This document shows positions 40,826 to 50,048 of a DNA stretch of 64,000 bases, in pieces (within the stretch, counting starts at the first letter, position 1; every line of letters starts with the position of its first letter). Under the pieces are notes generated by a model. It was not told where the DNA came from, made no database searches, and worked only from the letters and a program-made list of their open reading frames with translations. The DNA comes from CALEMW01 sp035447065 (GTDB lineage: Bacteria; Krumholzibacteriota; Krumholzibacteriia; LZORAL124-64-63). The position numbers and the translations under genes were made by a program. The stretch spans positions 62,001 through 126,000 of the forward strand of contig DAOTGJ010000003.1 of assembly GCA_035447065.1 (NCBI GenBank), written 5' to 3'.

Positions 40826-40842
40826 CATGAATTCATCTTTTT

Positions 40843-40872
40843 TTCAACTCATGAGCCAGGATCGGGTATTAT
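40843..40872 (+). promoter_or_regulatory. Promoter candidate for the lamin-tail-domain gene
   Basis: TTCAAC and TATTAT with an 18-base spacer, about 80 bases before the ATG. Confidence 0.4.
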
Positions 40873-40950
40873 TGTAGGCCGGATCGATCGTCCGGCCTTC
40901 GACCGAGGGCGGGACACGGGAGCCTCCCTTTTGCTGGAAAGTGGGACGAC

Positions 40951-41598
40951 ATGAAGAATGTGAATGTGATCTTCGCGCTGGCGCTGCTGCTGATCGCCGC
41001 CCCGGTGCTGGCCCAGAGCGTCGTGATCAACGAGCTGGACAGCGACACCGTGGGCACCGACGCCCTGGAGTTCGTGGAGCTCTACGGCGCTCCGAACACT
41101 TCGCTCGACGGCCTCGTGCTGGTCTTCTACAACGGTTCCAACGACCTGTCCTACGCCGCCTTCGACCTGGACGGCTTCAGCCTGGACGCCAACGGCTTCT
41201 TCCTGCTGGGCAACGCCGCGGTCGTGCCCACGCCGTCGATCCTCTTCAACGGCAACTTCCTGCAGAACGGCGCCGACGGCGTGGCCCTCTACACGGCCAA
41301 CGACGTGGACTTCCCCCTCAACACCCCGGTGACCGACGTGAACCTGGTGGACGCCCTGGTCTACGGCACCAGCGACGCCGACGACGCCGGCCTGCTGGCC
41401 GTGCTGACCCCGGGCCGCCCCCAGATCGATGAGAACCTGAACGGCGCCAAGGACTTCGAGTCCGTGCAGCGCTGCAACGACGGTGCCGGCGACTTCTACG
41501 TCACCGCTCCCTCGCCGGGCGCCAGCAACGACGCCGCCTGCGCGTCGGTGGGCAACGAGAACGTGAACTGGGGCACCCTGAAGAGCCTGTACCGCTAA
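40951..41598 (+). CDS. Secreted lamin-tail-domain protein with NE..W..LK.LYR tail
   Basis: A protein of 215 residues. The signal peptide is MKNVNVIFALALLLIAAPVLAQ. The lamin-tail (LTD) domain follows directly: VVINELDSDTVGTDALEFVELYGAPNTSLDGLVLVFYNGSND, then DANGFFLLGN. LTD domains in bacteria occur in secreted proteins and are thought to mediate surface or matrix contacts. The mature C-terminus ends NENVNWGTLKSLYR. There is no enzymatic domain. Single gene between a promoter and a terminator. Confidence 0.88.
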   Translation: MKNVNVIFALALLLIAAPVLAQSVVINELDSDTVGTDALEFVELYGAPNTSLDGLVLVFYNGSNDLSYAAFDLDGFSLDANGFFLLGNAAVVPTPSILFNGNFLQNGADGVALYTANDVDFPLNTPVTDVNLVDALVYGTSDADDAGLLAVLTPGRPQIDENLNGAKDFESVQRCNDGAGDFYVTAPSPGASNDAACASVGNENVNWGTLKSLYR

Positions 41599-41620
41599 GC
41601 GGTCCTCTTCGCTCCGTCGC

Positions 41621-41650
41621 GGGCCGCCTCCCCAGGGGGGCGGCCCGTTC
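41621..41650 (+). terminator. Terminator of the lamin-tail-domain gene
   Basis: Stem GGGCCGCC/GGCGGCCC with a 10-base loop, followed by GTTCC. Confidence 0.65.
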
Positions 41651-41764
41651 CGTTCCCCTCGCGCCCTTTCCGCTATCTCCTACCCAAACGGGCCCCTTCT
41701 GTGCTAGGATCCAACGGCTTGTCCGTGTCCCTCGACGACCCGTAGCCAGAACAGGAACCCGACG

Positions 41765-42916
41765 ATGACCGACGATCTGCGCTCCGACGGCCTGCCGGAG
41801 ATCCCCGCCGAGCCCACGCCCGACACGCCCGCAGCCCCCGACGCCGCCTTCGAGTCCGGAGAGGACTTCGCCGCCATGCTGGCCGCGGACGACGCCCGCC
41901 GCGCGTCCGGCGCCCCCGAGCCCAAGCCCGGCGACAAGATCACCGGCAAGGTGGTGCAGATCGCCGCGGACGAGGTGTTCGTGGACTACGGCGGCCGCGG
42001 CGAACTGCCCCTCTCCTCCACCTTCGTGAAGGACGCCGACGGCAACCTCACCGTGAAGGAGGGCGACGAGATCACGGCCTTCGTCACCGGCAAGCCCGGC
42101 GACCTGCGCCTGGAGCTCAAGCGCAAGCTCTCGGGCAAGGACCCCAAGCCTCTGCAGGAGGCCATGGCGAGCGGCGTGCCCCTGGCCGGCCGCGTGACCG
42201 AGACCAACAAGGGCGGCTTCGTGGTGGATCTGGGCGGCTGGCGCGCCTTCTGCCCCATCAGCCAGATCGACGACCGCTACGTGGAGGACCCCAACGTGTG
42301 GGTGGGCCGGGACCTGGAGTTCCGCGTCATCGAGTTCAGCGAAGGCGGACGCCGCCTCGTGGTCTCGCGCCGCGCCATCCTGGCGGAGAGCAAGCAGGAG
42401 CGCGCCGCGGAGACCCGCAAGCGCCTGCACCCCGGCGTGATCCTCCAGGGCACCGTGGCCCGGCTGCTGCCCTTCGGCGCCTTCATCGACATCGGCGGCG
42501 TGGAGGGCCTGGTGCACGTCTCGGAGATCAGCCACGCGCGCGTCAGCCACCCCGGCGACGCCCTCAAGGAGGGCCAGGAGGTGGAGGTCAAGGTGATGGA
42601 CATCCAGAACCTGGGCCGCGGCAAGGAGGAGCGCATCAGCCTGTCGATGAAGGCTCTGGCCGGCAACCCCTGGGACCGCATCCGCGAGAAGTACAACGAG
42701 GGCGACTGGGTGGAGGGCGTGGTGGTGGGTCTGGCCCCCTACGGCGCCTTCGTGGAGCTGGAGCCGGGCCTGACGGGTCTGGTGCACATCTCGGCCCTGT
42801 CGTCGGACCGCATCGAGCATCCGGCCGACGTGGTCCAGGAGGGCCAGCAGGTGTCCGTGCGGGTCATCGAGGTGGACCCGGCGCGGCAGCGCATCTCCCT
42901 GTCCATCACGAGCTGA
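41765..42916 (+). CDS. rpsA: 30S ribosomal protein S1-like, four S1 domains
   Basis: A protein of 383 residues. An acidic Ala/Pro-rich N-terminal segment of about 50 residues precedes four S1 RNA-binding repeats at about 54-120, 137-205, 223-293 and 310-383. The last two are the clearest (VARLLPFGAFIDIGGVEGLVHVSEIS and VVGLAPYGAFVELEPGLTGLVHISAL). S1 proteins of Gram-negative bacteria usually have six repeats; four is typical of Firmicutes and several other phyla. It probably binds mRNA at the 30S subunit, though a dedicated RNA-binding role is possible. Confidence 0.85.
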   Translation: MTDDLRSDGLPEIPAEPTPDTPAAPDAAFESGEDFAAMLAADDARRASGAPEPKPGDKITGKVVQIAADEVFVDYGGRGELPLSSTFVKDADGNLTVKEGDEITAFVTGKPGDLRLELKRKLSGKDPKPLQEAMASGVPLAGRVTETNKGGFVVDLGGWRAFCPISQIDDRYVEDPNVWVGRDLEFRVIEFSEGGRRLVVSRRAILAESKQERAAETRKRLHPGVILQGTVARLLPFGAFIDIGGVEGLVHVSEISHARVSHPGDALKEGQEVEVKVMDIQNLGRGKEERISLSMKALAGNPWDRIREKYNEGDWVEGVVVGLAPYGAFVELEPGLTGLVHISALSSDRIEHPADVVQEGQQVSVRVIEVDPARQRISLSITS

Positions 42917-42940
42917 AGGTTCCGCCGCCGGACGGGAAAC

Positions 42941-42970
42941 GGGGCCGCTCCCTTGGGGGGCGGCCCCTTC
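42941..42970 (+). terminator. Terminator of the S1-like gene
   Basis: Stem GGGGCCGC/GCGGCCCC followed by TTC, 24 bases after the stop. Confidence 0.65.
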
Positions 42971-42985
42971 GTCTTGGGGCGGGGT

Positions 42986-44128
42986 TCAGCCGCGCAGCTC
43001 GCGGTAGGCCGCCGCCAGACGCTCCGCGGCGTGGGCCGCCTCCGCATCGGTCACGTCCTTGTGCAGGCCGATGCGCAGGGTGGAGGCCGCGGCGTCGGGC
43101 CCCAGGCCCAGGGCGGTGAGGATGCGCGAGACCTCGGCGCTCCCGGAGCCGCAGGCGGCGCCGGTGCTCAAGGCCAGGGTGGGCGCACGGCGCAGCAGAT
43201 CCGCGGCCTTCACGCCGGGGAAGGTGAGGCTCAGGCTGCCGGGCAGTCGATGCCGGGCGCTGCCGTTGAGGCGCAGCTCCGGGATGGCCCCCGCCAGGCG
43301 CAGGTAGAGCTCCGAGCCCAGGCGGCGCAGGCGCTCGGCGCGGGCGTCCATCTCCGCGGCCGCCAGGCGGGCGGCCTCCCCCAGGCCCACGACCCCCGCG
43401 AGGTTGGGCGTGCCGGAGCGCCTTCCGTCCTCCTGGCCGCCGCCCAGGATGCGGGCGGCCGGACGCACGCGCGGGTCACGCCGCCGCACCACCAGGGCGC
43501 CGCTGCCCGCCGGTCCGTGGAACTTGTGCGCGGAAAGGGAGAGCAGACCCAGGCCGTCGTCCCGGAAGTCCACGGGCACGCGGCCCACGGCCTGGGCGCC
43601 GTCCACGTGCAGGGGCACGCCCCGCTCGCGGCAGACGGCGGCCGCCTCGCGCCAGGGCTGGACGGTGCCCACCTCGTTCTGGGCGCCGATGAGCGACACC
43701 AGCGCGGTCTCCGGGCGCAGCCGCGCCGCCACCGCGGCGGGGTCCACCAGCCCCTCTCCGTCGCAGGGCACCTCCTCCACGCTCCAGCCGCGCGCGGCCA
43801 GGGCCTGGGCGGGCCGCAGCACGGCGGGGTGCTCCAGGTTGCTGATCAGCAGGTGGCGGGGTTCGGCGTGGAGTTCGGCCAGGCCCAGCAGGGCCTGGTT
43901 GCAGGCCTCGGTGGCGCCGCTGGTGAAGATCACCTCGGACGGGTCGGCGTGGACCAGCGCGGCCACCTGCTCGCGGGCGCGTTCCAGCAGGGCGGCCGCG
44001 GCCCAGCCCAGGGCGTGATCGCTGGCGGGATTGCCCACGCGGCCGTCCAGCACGGACAGCATGGCCTCGCGCACGCGGGGGTCCAGGGGCGTGGTGGCGT
44101 GGGCGTCCAGGTCGACGGGGGTGCGCAC
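42986..44128 (-). CDS. Cysteine desulfurase (NifS/IscS-like)
   Basis: A protein of 380 residues from GTG 44128. PLP lysine in SLSAHKFHGPAGSGAL; VIFTSGATEACNQALLG; active-site Cys in LSTGAACGSGS. The N-terminal LDAHATTPLDPRVREAM deviates slightly from the usual LDNNATTP. It mobilises sulfur for Fe-S clusters and tRNA thiolation. It starts four bases after nadA, and NadA is an Fe-S enzyme. This points to a dedicated sulfur donor (NadA maturation), as known for NadA-linked desulfurases in other bacteria. MnmA at 26840 could also use it. Confidence 0.93.
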   Translation of the reverse strand: MRTPVDLDAHATTPLDPRVREAMLSVLDGRVGNPASDHALGWAAAALLERAREQVAALVHADPSEVIFTSGATEACNQALLGLAELHAEPRHLLISNLEHPAVLRPAQALAARGWSVEEVPCDGEGLVDPAAVAARLRPETALVSLIGAQNEVGTVQPWREAAAVCRERGVPLHVDGAQAVGRVPVDFRDDGLGLLSLSAHKFHGPAGSGALVVRRRDPRVRPAARILGGGQEDGRRSGTPNLAGVVGLGEAARLAAAEMDARAERLRRLGSELYLRLAGAIPELRLNGSARHRLPGSLSLTFPGVKAADLLRRAPTLALSTGAACGSGSAEVSRILTALGLGPDAAASTLRIGLHKDVTDAEAAHAAERLAAAYRELRG

Positions 44129-44132
44129 GGCC

Positions 44133-45089
44133 TCAGCTCAGCTCCAGCATCCGCTCGATGGGCACGCGCGCCTTCTCGCCCAGGGCGCGGTCAAGCACCA
44201 CCTCCGGCGTGCGGTCGCGCATGCAGAGGTAGAGCTTCTCCAGCGTGTTGAGCTTCATGTAGGGGCACTCGTTGCAGCTGCAGGACTCGTCCGCGCCGGG
44301 CACCGTGAGGAAGGACTTGCCCGGGCTCTCGCGCCGCATCTGGTGCAGGATGCCGGGCTCGGTCACCACGATGATCTCCGACGCGTCCGTCTCCCGCGCG
44401 AACTTCAGCAGCGCGGCGGTGGATCCGATATGGTCCGCGTGCTGCAGGATGGCGTCCGTGCACTCGGGGTGCGCCGCCACCACCGCCTGCGGGTGCAGCG
44501 CCTGGATCTCCACCAGCTTCTTCTCCGAGAACTGCTCGTGCACCTCGCAGCTCCCGTCCCAGAGCACCATCTCGCGGCCGAGCTGCTGGGACACCCAGCG
44601 GCCCAGATGCCGGTCCGGGGCGAAGACGATGGGCCGGTCCTCCGGCACCGAGGCCACGATGCGCAGGGCGTTGCCCGACGTGCAGATGAGGTCGCTCATG
44701 GCCTTGGTGTGGGCCGAGCAGTTGATGTAGCTGATCACCGTGTGGTCCGGGTAGCCCTTGAGGAACTCCGCGAAGGCCTCGGGGGGGCAGCCGTCGGCCA
44801 GGCTGCAGCCGGCGTTGAGGTCCGGCAGCAGGACCGGGGTGTCCGGGTTGAGGATCTTGGCCGTCTCCGCCATGAAGTGCACGCCCGCGAACACGATCAC
44901 GTCCGCGTCCGCGCGGGCCGCGGCCTGGCTCAGGGCCAGGGAGTCGCCCACGTGGTCGGCCACGTCCTGCACGTCGGCCTCCTGGTAGTAGTGGGCCAGG
45001 ATGACGGCGTTCATCTCGCGGCGCAGGCGGTCGATCTCGGCGAAGAGATCCAGGTCGGGCGACACCGGGGCGGTCACGGGATCGGTCAT
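44133..45089 (-). CDS. nadA: Quinolinate synthase
   Basis: A protein of 318 residues. NAVILAHYYQEADVQDVADHVGDSLALSQ opens the family. The three cluster ligands lie in LNAGCSLADGCP, in CTSGN and in the C-terminal CSCNECPYMKL. NadA condenses iminoaspartate with DHAP to quinolinate using a 4Fe-4S cluster, in de novo NAD synthesis. No nadB or nadC is present. A promoter candidate lies about 45 bases upstream. Confidence 0.97.
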   Translation of the reverse strand: MTDPVTAPVSPDLDLFAEIDRLRREMNAVILAHYYQEADVQDVADHVGDSLALSQAAARADADVIVFAGVHFMAETAKILNPDTPVLLPDLNAGCSLADGCPPEAFAEFLKGYPDHTVISYINCSAHTKAMSDLICTSGNALRIVASVPEDRPIVFAPDRHLGRWVSQQLGREMVLWDGSCEVHEQFSEKKLVEIQALHPQAVVAAHPECTDAILQHADHIGSTAALLKFARETDASEIIVVTEPGILHQMRRESPGKSFLTVPGADESCSCNECPYMKLNTLEKLYLCMRDRTPEVVLDRALGEKARVPIERMLELS

Positions 45090-45134
45090 GGGCCGGGCCT
45101 CTCGGGAAAGGGGATTCGGGGACCGTCCCGGTTC

Positions 45135-45163
45135 AATGTCGTCACGCCGGGAAACGGCGGCAA
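45135..45163 (-). promoter_or_regulatory. Promoter candidate for nadA-desulfurase
   Basis: TTGCCG and GACATT with a 17-base spacer on the minus strand. Confidence 0.4.
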
Positions 45164-45170
45164 GTCCCTA

Positions 45171-45199
45171 TGGACAAGGGGTTGGCGGATGCTTACTAT
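45171..45199 (+). promoter_or_regulatory. Promoter of the gene at 45296
   Basis: TGGACA and TACTAT with a 17-base spacer, about 97 bases upstream of the ATG. Confidence 0.5.
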
Positions 45200-45295
45200 T
45201 CATGGAGCCGGTCCGCGACGCCCACGTCCTGCACGTGCCGCGTCGCCCAGTGCCCGCATGCCGACCCCACCATACACTCGAGGGATCGATCCGCA

Positions 45296-46441
45296 ATGAA
45301 AAACGGCTTCCCGTTCCATGCGTACCGCTCCACCGCCGCCTGGCGTCTGCTGCCCCTGCTGCTCGCGGTGCTGGTCATGGCGCTGATCGCCGGCGGCTGC
45401 AGCGACGAAGAGAACACCGACGTCACCCAGACCCCCTTCCCCGAGCCCGAGCTCCAGCCCTGGCTCCTGGACGTGTGGGGCACCGGACCGGACGACGTCT
45501 ACGTGGTGGGCCAGCCCAACGTGCTGCTGCACTGGAACGGCTCGGCCTGGACCCTGGTGGACGGCATCGGCCCCGACGTGCTCACCGCGGTCTGGGGCAC
45601 CGGCACCGGCACCGTCTACGCCGTGGGCCACGGCGGCGCCATCCTGCGCGGCAGCGGCACCTCCTTCACCGGCATGGCCAGCGGCACCGAGGAGAACCTC
45701 TACGACGTGGGCGCCGGCCCGTACGACGCCATCTACGCCGTGGGCGAGAAGGGCGCCATCCGCCGCCTCTCCGGCAACACCTGGGTCTCCACCCAGCAGC
45801 TGGCCTACCGCTACAGCGATCAGGACGTGGCCCTGGACACGCTGGTGCTGAACGAGGACATCCAGTCGCTGACCACCGTCAACCCCTACGGCCTCGCGGG
45901 CGACCACGCGTCGGTGCTCATGGAGAACGACATCCCCGCCTACGACCACGAGTGGCTCTGGGGCGCCATCAGCGACACCACCGGCTTCATCAAGGCGGGC
46001 GCCTACGGCGACGCCCTGGAGGACACCTACCTGGGCAACAAGCTGGGCCGCGTGCTGCGCCTGGTGGACGACCCTGCCGACGGCCTGACCTGGGAGCTCC
46101 TGGCGGACGCCAACGGCGACGAGGCCCGTCCCGCCACCTTCCCCCAGGCCATCTCCGGGCTCTGGTTCGACGCCGCCAACGCCCGCCTGCTGATCACCAC
46201 CAGCGCCGGCCGCATCGGCTCGCTGATGACCGACGGCAGCGCTTCGGAGATCCTCTACGCGGACACCGCCTGGCTGTCGTCCGTCTGGGGCGCCGGCAAC
46301 GGCGAGATCTGGGCCTGCGGCAAGGAGGGCGTGGTCCTCTACAGCGACGACGACGGCCTCACCTGGACCCAGGTGGAGGTCCCGCTGCCCGACACGTCGG
46401 GCAAGTCCGGCATCGGCAAGTACGGACGTCTCGATCCCTGA
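45296..46441 (+). CDS. Secreted lipoprotein, propeller-like
   Basis: A protein of 381 residues. The ATG at 45296 follows an unclear ribosome site. The N-terminus has a lipobox-like stretch IAGGC after a membrane segment (17-34). The rest repeats W-G-T-G-x-D-D-V-Y-V-V-G and A-V-G-x-G-G-A-I motifs about every 40 residues (DVWGTGPDDVYVVGQPNVLLHWNG, AVWGTGTGTVYAVGHGGAILRGS, DAIYAVGEKGAIRRLSG, SVWGAGNGEIWACGKEGVVLYS). That pattern indicates a beta-propeller of the BNR/Ycf48-like kind. Surface lipoprotein; function unknown. Own promoter and terminator. Confidence 0.78.
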   Translation: MKNGFPFHAYRSTAAWRLLPLLLAVLVMALIAGGCSDEENTDVTQTPFPEPELQPWLLDVWGTGPDDVYVVGQPNVLLHWNGSAWTLVDGIGPDVLTAVWGTGTGTVYAVGHGGAILRGSGTSFTGMASGTEENLYDVGAGPYDAIYAVGEKGAIRRLSGNTWVSTQQLAYRYSDQDVALDTLVLNEDIQSLTTVNPYGLAGDHASVLMENDIPAYDHEWLWGAISDTTGFIKAGAYGDALEDTYLGNKLGRVLRLVDDPADGLTWELLADANGDEARPATFPQAISGLWFDAANARLLITTSAGRIGSLMTDGSASEILYADTAWLSSVWGAGNGEIWACGKEGVVLYSDDDGLTWTQVEVPLPDTSGKSGIGKYGRLDP

Positions 46442-46456
46442 GCGTCCGCTCCCCCG

Positions 46457-46487
46457 GGCCCGGCCGCCGTGCGGCCGGGCCTTTTTT
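46457..46487 (+). terminator. Rho-independent terminator
   Basis: A perfect 11-bp stem GGCCCGGCCGC/GCGGCCGGGCC with a 3-base loop and TTTTTT. Confidence 0.97.
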
Positions 46488-46521
46488 CCGTGTTCCATCC
46501 CTTGATCGAGGAGGTTCCCCC

Positions 46522-48450
46522 ATGACCCGGACCGGCTTCGCCCGTCGTCTGGTCTCGGCCGCGCTCGCGTGCGTGGTCCTGGCCGTCGGCACCGCCCTGG
46601 CCTACGAGCCCGACCCCGCGGCTCCGCGCTCCGCCGTCCCCGCCGAGTACACGTGGAACTGGTCCCACGTCTTCCCCGACGTGGCCGCGTGGGAGACCGA
46701 GCTCGCCGCCGTGCAGGAGCTCGTGCCCACCCTGGCCGCCTTCGAGGGCCGCCTGGGCGAGAGCGCCGACACGCTGTACGAGGCCGTGTCCACCATGGAG
46801 GAGGCCAGCCAGCGCCTCATGCGCCTGTACGCCTACACGCAGCTGCGCCTGGACGTGGAGCTCTCCAACCCGGAGAACCAGGCCATGCAGGGCAAGGTGG
46901 GCTTCCTGTTCCAGCAGTTCGGCGGCACGGTCAGCTACATGACCCCCGAGCTGCTGTCGCTGCCCGAGGCCACCATCGACGCCTTCCTGGCCCAGAAGGC
47001 CGAGCTGAAGGTCTACGAGTACTACATGCGCGACATCCAGCGCATGAAGGCCCACACCCTGAGCAAGGCCGAGGAGCGCATCCTGAGCATGGCCGGCCAG
47101 GTGCGCGGCGCCAGCGCCGAGGTCTCCGAGAAGCTGCGCGACGTGGACCTGACCTTCCCCGACATCCTGCATGAGGACGGCACCCTGCGTCCCCTGACCC
47201 TGGCGGGCTTCGGCCGGGCGCGCTCCAGCGGCTCCTACGCCCAGCGCAAGCTGGCCTCGGAGGCGTTCTTCTCCACCTTCCGCCAGTTCGAGAACACCCT
47301 GGCCGCCACCCTGGACGGCGTGGTGAAGTCGCACCTGCTGACCAAGGAGCTCCGCGGCTACGACAGCTGCCTGGAGGCCGCGCTCAAGGGCGACAACATC
47401 GACCCCAGCGTGTACCGCAACCTCATCGACACCATCAACGCCAACCTGGACCGCACGCTGCACAAGTACGTGGACCTGCGGCGCAAGGTGCTGGCCCTGG
47501 ACGGTCCGCTGGACTTCGCCAACCTCTACAACCCCCTGCTGGACGGCGAGGAGCGCGCCTACCCGTACGAGGAGTGCCGCACCATCCTGGCCGAGGGCCT
47601 CAAGCCCCTGGGCAAGGAGTACGTGGGCCTGGTGAAGACCGCCGCCGACCCGGCCAACGGCTGGATCGACGTGTACCCCAACAAGAACAAGCGCACGGGC
47701 GCGTACAGCTCCGGCATCGTGGCCTGGATGGACGGCGGCCACCCCTACGTGCTGCACAACTACGACGACACCCTGGACGCCGTGTTCACCACGGCCCACG
47801 AGTTCGGCCACGCCCTGCACACCTACTACAGCTATAAGAACCAGCCCTTCATCTACGGCGACTACACCACGTTCCTGGCCGAGGTCGCCTCGACCTGCAA
47901 CGAGGAGATCCTCCTGAGCTACCTGCTGGCCAAGGAGAAGGATCCGGTGCAGCGCCTGATGCTGCTCAACAAGCGCATGGAGAACATCCGTCTGACCATC
48001 TTCCGGCAGACGCTCTTCGCCGAGTTCGAGCTGGCCTTCCACGAGTACGCCGAGCAGGACAACGCCCTGACGGCCGACTTCCTCAACAGCACCTACGCCG
48101 GGCTGATCCAGAAGTACTACGGCCCCAACTTCCAGATGGGCGAGAACGACGCGGTGGAGTGGGCCTTCATCCCTCACTTCAACTACGACTTCTACGTCTT
48201 CACCTACGCCACGGGCCTGACCAGCGGCATCTCGCTGGCCAAGGAGATCCAGAAGTCCGGGCAGAAGGCGGCCGACCGCTACATCGACAACATGCTCAAG
48301 GGCGGCTCCAGCGCGCCTCCCCTGGACCTGCTGCGGGCCGCGGGCGTGGACATGGCCACCCCCGCTCCCATCGTCACCATGCTGGACCTCTTCGAGGACA
48401 CGGTGGCGGAGTTCGACGCCCTGTGGACCAAGACCTTCGGCGCCAAGTAG
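46522..48450 (+). CDS. pepF: M3 family oligoendopeptidase F with signal peptide
   Basis: A protein of 642 residues. GAGGAGG lies just upstream of the ATG. The zinc motif HEFGHALH is at residues 426-433 and the third ligand is the Glu in TTFLAEVASTCNEE. The M3B layout with TAYSSGIVAW-type and IFRQTLFAEFEL blocks matches PepF. Unusually, residues 1-27 (LVSAALACVVLAVGTALAYE) form a signal peptide, whereas PepF is normally cytosolic. The enzyme would then trim peptides in the periplasm or outside. It is monocistronic with a terminator downstream. Confidence 0.93.
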   Translation: MTRTGFARRLVSAALACVVLAVGTALAYEPDPAAPRSAVPAEYTWNWSHVFPDVAAWETELAAVQELVPTLAAFEGRLGESADTLYEAVSTMEEASQRLMRLYAYTQLRLDVELSNPENQAMQGKVGFLFQQFGGTVSYMTPELLSLPEATIDAFLAQKAELKVYEYYMRDIQRMKAHTLSKAEERILSMAGQVRGASAEVSEKLRDVDLTFPDILHEDGTLRPLTLAGFGRARSSGSYAQRKLASEAFFSTFRQFENTLAATLDGVVKSHLLTKELRGYDSCLEAALKGDNIDPSVYRNLIDTINANLDRTLHKYVDLRRKVLALDGPLDFANLYNPLLDGEERAYPYEECRTILAEGLKPLGKEYVGLVKTAADPANGWIDVYPNKNKRTGAYSSGIVAWMDGGHPYVLHNYDDTLDAVFTTAHEFGHALHTYYSYKNQPFIYGDYTTFLAEVASTCNEEILLSYLLAKEKDPVQRLMLLNKRMENIRLTIFRQTLFAEFELAFHEYAEQDNALTADFLNSTYAGLIQKYYGPNFQMGENDAVEWAFIPHFNYDFYVFTYATGLTSGISLAKEIQKSGQKAADRYIDNMLKGGSSAPPLDLLRAAGVDMATPAPIVTMLDLFEDTVAEFDALWTKTFGAK

Positions 48451-48477
48451 CCGCGGTCTCCGCACCGGAACGACGAC

Positions 48478-48505
48478 GGGCCGCCCTCGCGAGGGCGGCC
48501 CGTTT
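48478..48505. terminator. Bidirectional terminator between pepF and the barrel gene
   Basis: A perfect palindrome of 24 bases, GGGCCGCCCTCG/CGAGGGCGGCCC, followed by GTTTCC on the plus strand. It separates the two convergent genes. Confidence 0.75.
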
Positions 48506-48533
48506 CCGTAACGATCGTGCGGAGAGACGGGCG

Positions 48534-50048
48534 TCAGCGCGCCAAACCGGAGAAGCGCACCCCCACGCCCACGCGGAGCACGTCGCGGTCCAGGCCGCGG
48601 GACAGGGGTCCGCTGCGGCCGTAGCCCACGCGCAGGCGGGCCGCTCGGTGCAGCTCCAGCCCCAGCGTCACGGTGGCCTGGCCCACCACGCCGCCGTCCA
48701 CGTCCACGCCGCCGCCGCCGGCCGCGCCGGCCAGCAGCTCCAGCTCCAGGTCCACGCCGCCGCTCAGGGCGCGGCGCAGGCCGCCGCCGGCCAGGCCCAC
48801 GGCGTAGCCGCCGGCGCCGCCGTCGTGGGCGGCCAGGGCGTGGCCGCTGAGGAATCCGTGGCGACCCACGCGCACGTCGATGGCCGCGCCGCCCAGCCCC
48901 AGCCGCTGCTCCGCCTCGCCGCCCTTGCGGCGCAGGCCGGCGGGCGCCGATTCCCACTGCTGGTACACGCGCACGCGCAGATCGCGCGGCAGGTAGTAGC
49001 TGGATCCGGGCACGCGCCAGCCTCCGGTGGCCACGGGCACGCGGAACGAGCGGCCCAGGCCCACCAGCAGGTCCGTGGTGCGGTAGCCGCCGCCCGGGGC
49101 GCCCGTCATGCCGCCGCCCAGGCGGCTGTGGAAGCCGTGGCCCAGCTCGTGCTCCCAGACCAGGGCGCCGCGCACCAGGAAGCCGCCGCCGGTGTCCACG
49201 CGCCCGCCGCCGCCCAGGCCCACGCCGCCGCTCAGGCGCAGCACGTCGCCGGGCGCCAGGGGCATGCGGTAGCCCAGGTCCGTCATGATCTGGGCGTAGC
49301 CGTCGGCGCCGCCTCCCGCGGCCCCGGCCAGGCTCAGCTCCAGCGCCATGCCCTCGCCAAGACCGCTCTCCCAGGCCACGCCCACCAGGGCGTTGGCTTC
49401 ATCGTGCGGCCTGCCGTCCACGCCCGCGGTGCCGGCCCGGGGCCGCGTGGCGATGATCACGGCGTCGAAGCGCTGGTCCAGGGGATGGAAATAGCGGTCG
49501 GGGAACGCCTCGTCCACATCCACGGGCTCGCCGCCGCGCCAGCCGTCGCGCAGGAAGAGCTCCAGGGGGCGCGAGAAGGTCACGGCCACCTGGTCCGAGG
49601 AGATGGAGCCGTTGGGGAACTCGATCCAGCTCCAGCCCAGCCCCAGATCGCCCAGGCGCGTGGGCAGGGCCAGGCCGGCGTGACCGCGCAGCATGAGGCC
49701 GCCGCCCTGGGGCGCCGAACCGCCGCCGCCGGCGCCCACGAAGACGCCCGTGTCCAGGCGCCAGTCCGCACCCAGGGGCGGACGCCAGGCCGCGCTCAGG
49801 CCGCCCGTGAAGAAGCCGCCGCGCTCGCCCCGGGCCGCGCCGTAGACGGCCGCGCCCAGGTGCCAGTCCTCGTAGGCGTGGGCGCGCAGGCCCAGGCCGA
49901 TCAGGCCCATGTCCTCCCCCGCCGCCAGGGTCAGCTCCTCGTACGAGAGCTCCACCGCGGCGGGCAGGGAACGGAACCCCGAGTCCGCGAACAGCGGGCG
50001 GGATCCCAGCAGCAGGAGCAGCGGAAGCAGGCGGATCCAGGGGGTCAC
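48534..50048 (-). CDS. Secreted beta-barrel protein, Gly-rich, family unknown
   Basis: A protein of 504 residues from GTG 50048. The signal peptide (MTPWIRLLPLLLLLGSRPLFA) is followed by sequence dominated by Gly, Arg and alternating hydrophobics: DMGLIGLGLRAHAYEDWHLGAAVYG, MLRGHAGLALPTRLGDLGLGW, DVLRLSGGVGLGGGG. The Gly-x-Gly-Leu runs fit many short outer-membrane strands. The terminal strand VRVGVGVRFSGLAR lacks the usual Phe end. I do not recognise the family. It is convergent with pepF. Confidence 0.6.
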   Translation of the reverse strand: MTPWIRLLPLLLLLGSRPLFADSGFRSLPAAVELSYEELTLAAGEDMGLIGLGLRAHAYEDWHLGAAVYGAARGERGGFFTGGLSAAWRPPLGADWRLDTGVFVGAGGGGSAPQGGGLMLRGHAGLALPTRLGDLGLGWSWIEFPNGSISSDQVAVTFSRPLELFLRDGWRGGEPVDVDEAFPDRYFHPLDQRFDAVIIATRPRAGTAGVDGRPHDEANALVGVAWESGLGEGMALELSLAGAAGGGADGYAQIMTDLGYRMPLAPGDVLRLSGGVGLGGGGRVDTGGGFLVRGALVWEHELGHGFHSRLGGGMTGAPGGGYRTTDLLVGLGRSFRVPVATGGWRVPGSSYYLPRDLRVRVYQQWESAPAGLRRKGGEAEQRLGLGGAAIDVRVGRHGFLSGHALAAHDGGAGGYAVGLAGGGLRRALSGGVDLELELLAGAAGGGGVDVDGGVVGQATVTLGLELHRAARLRVGYGRSGPLSRGLDRDVLRVGVGVRFSGLAR

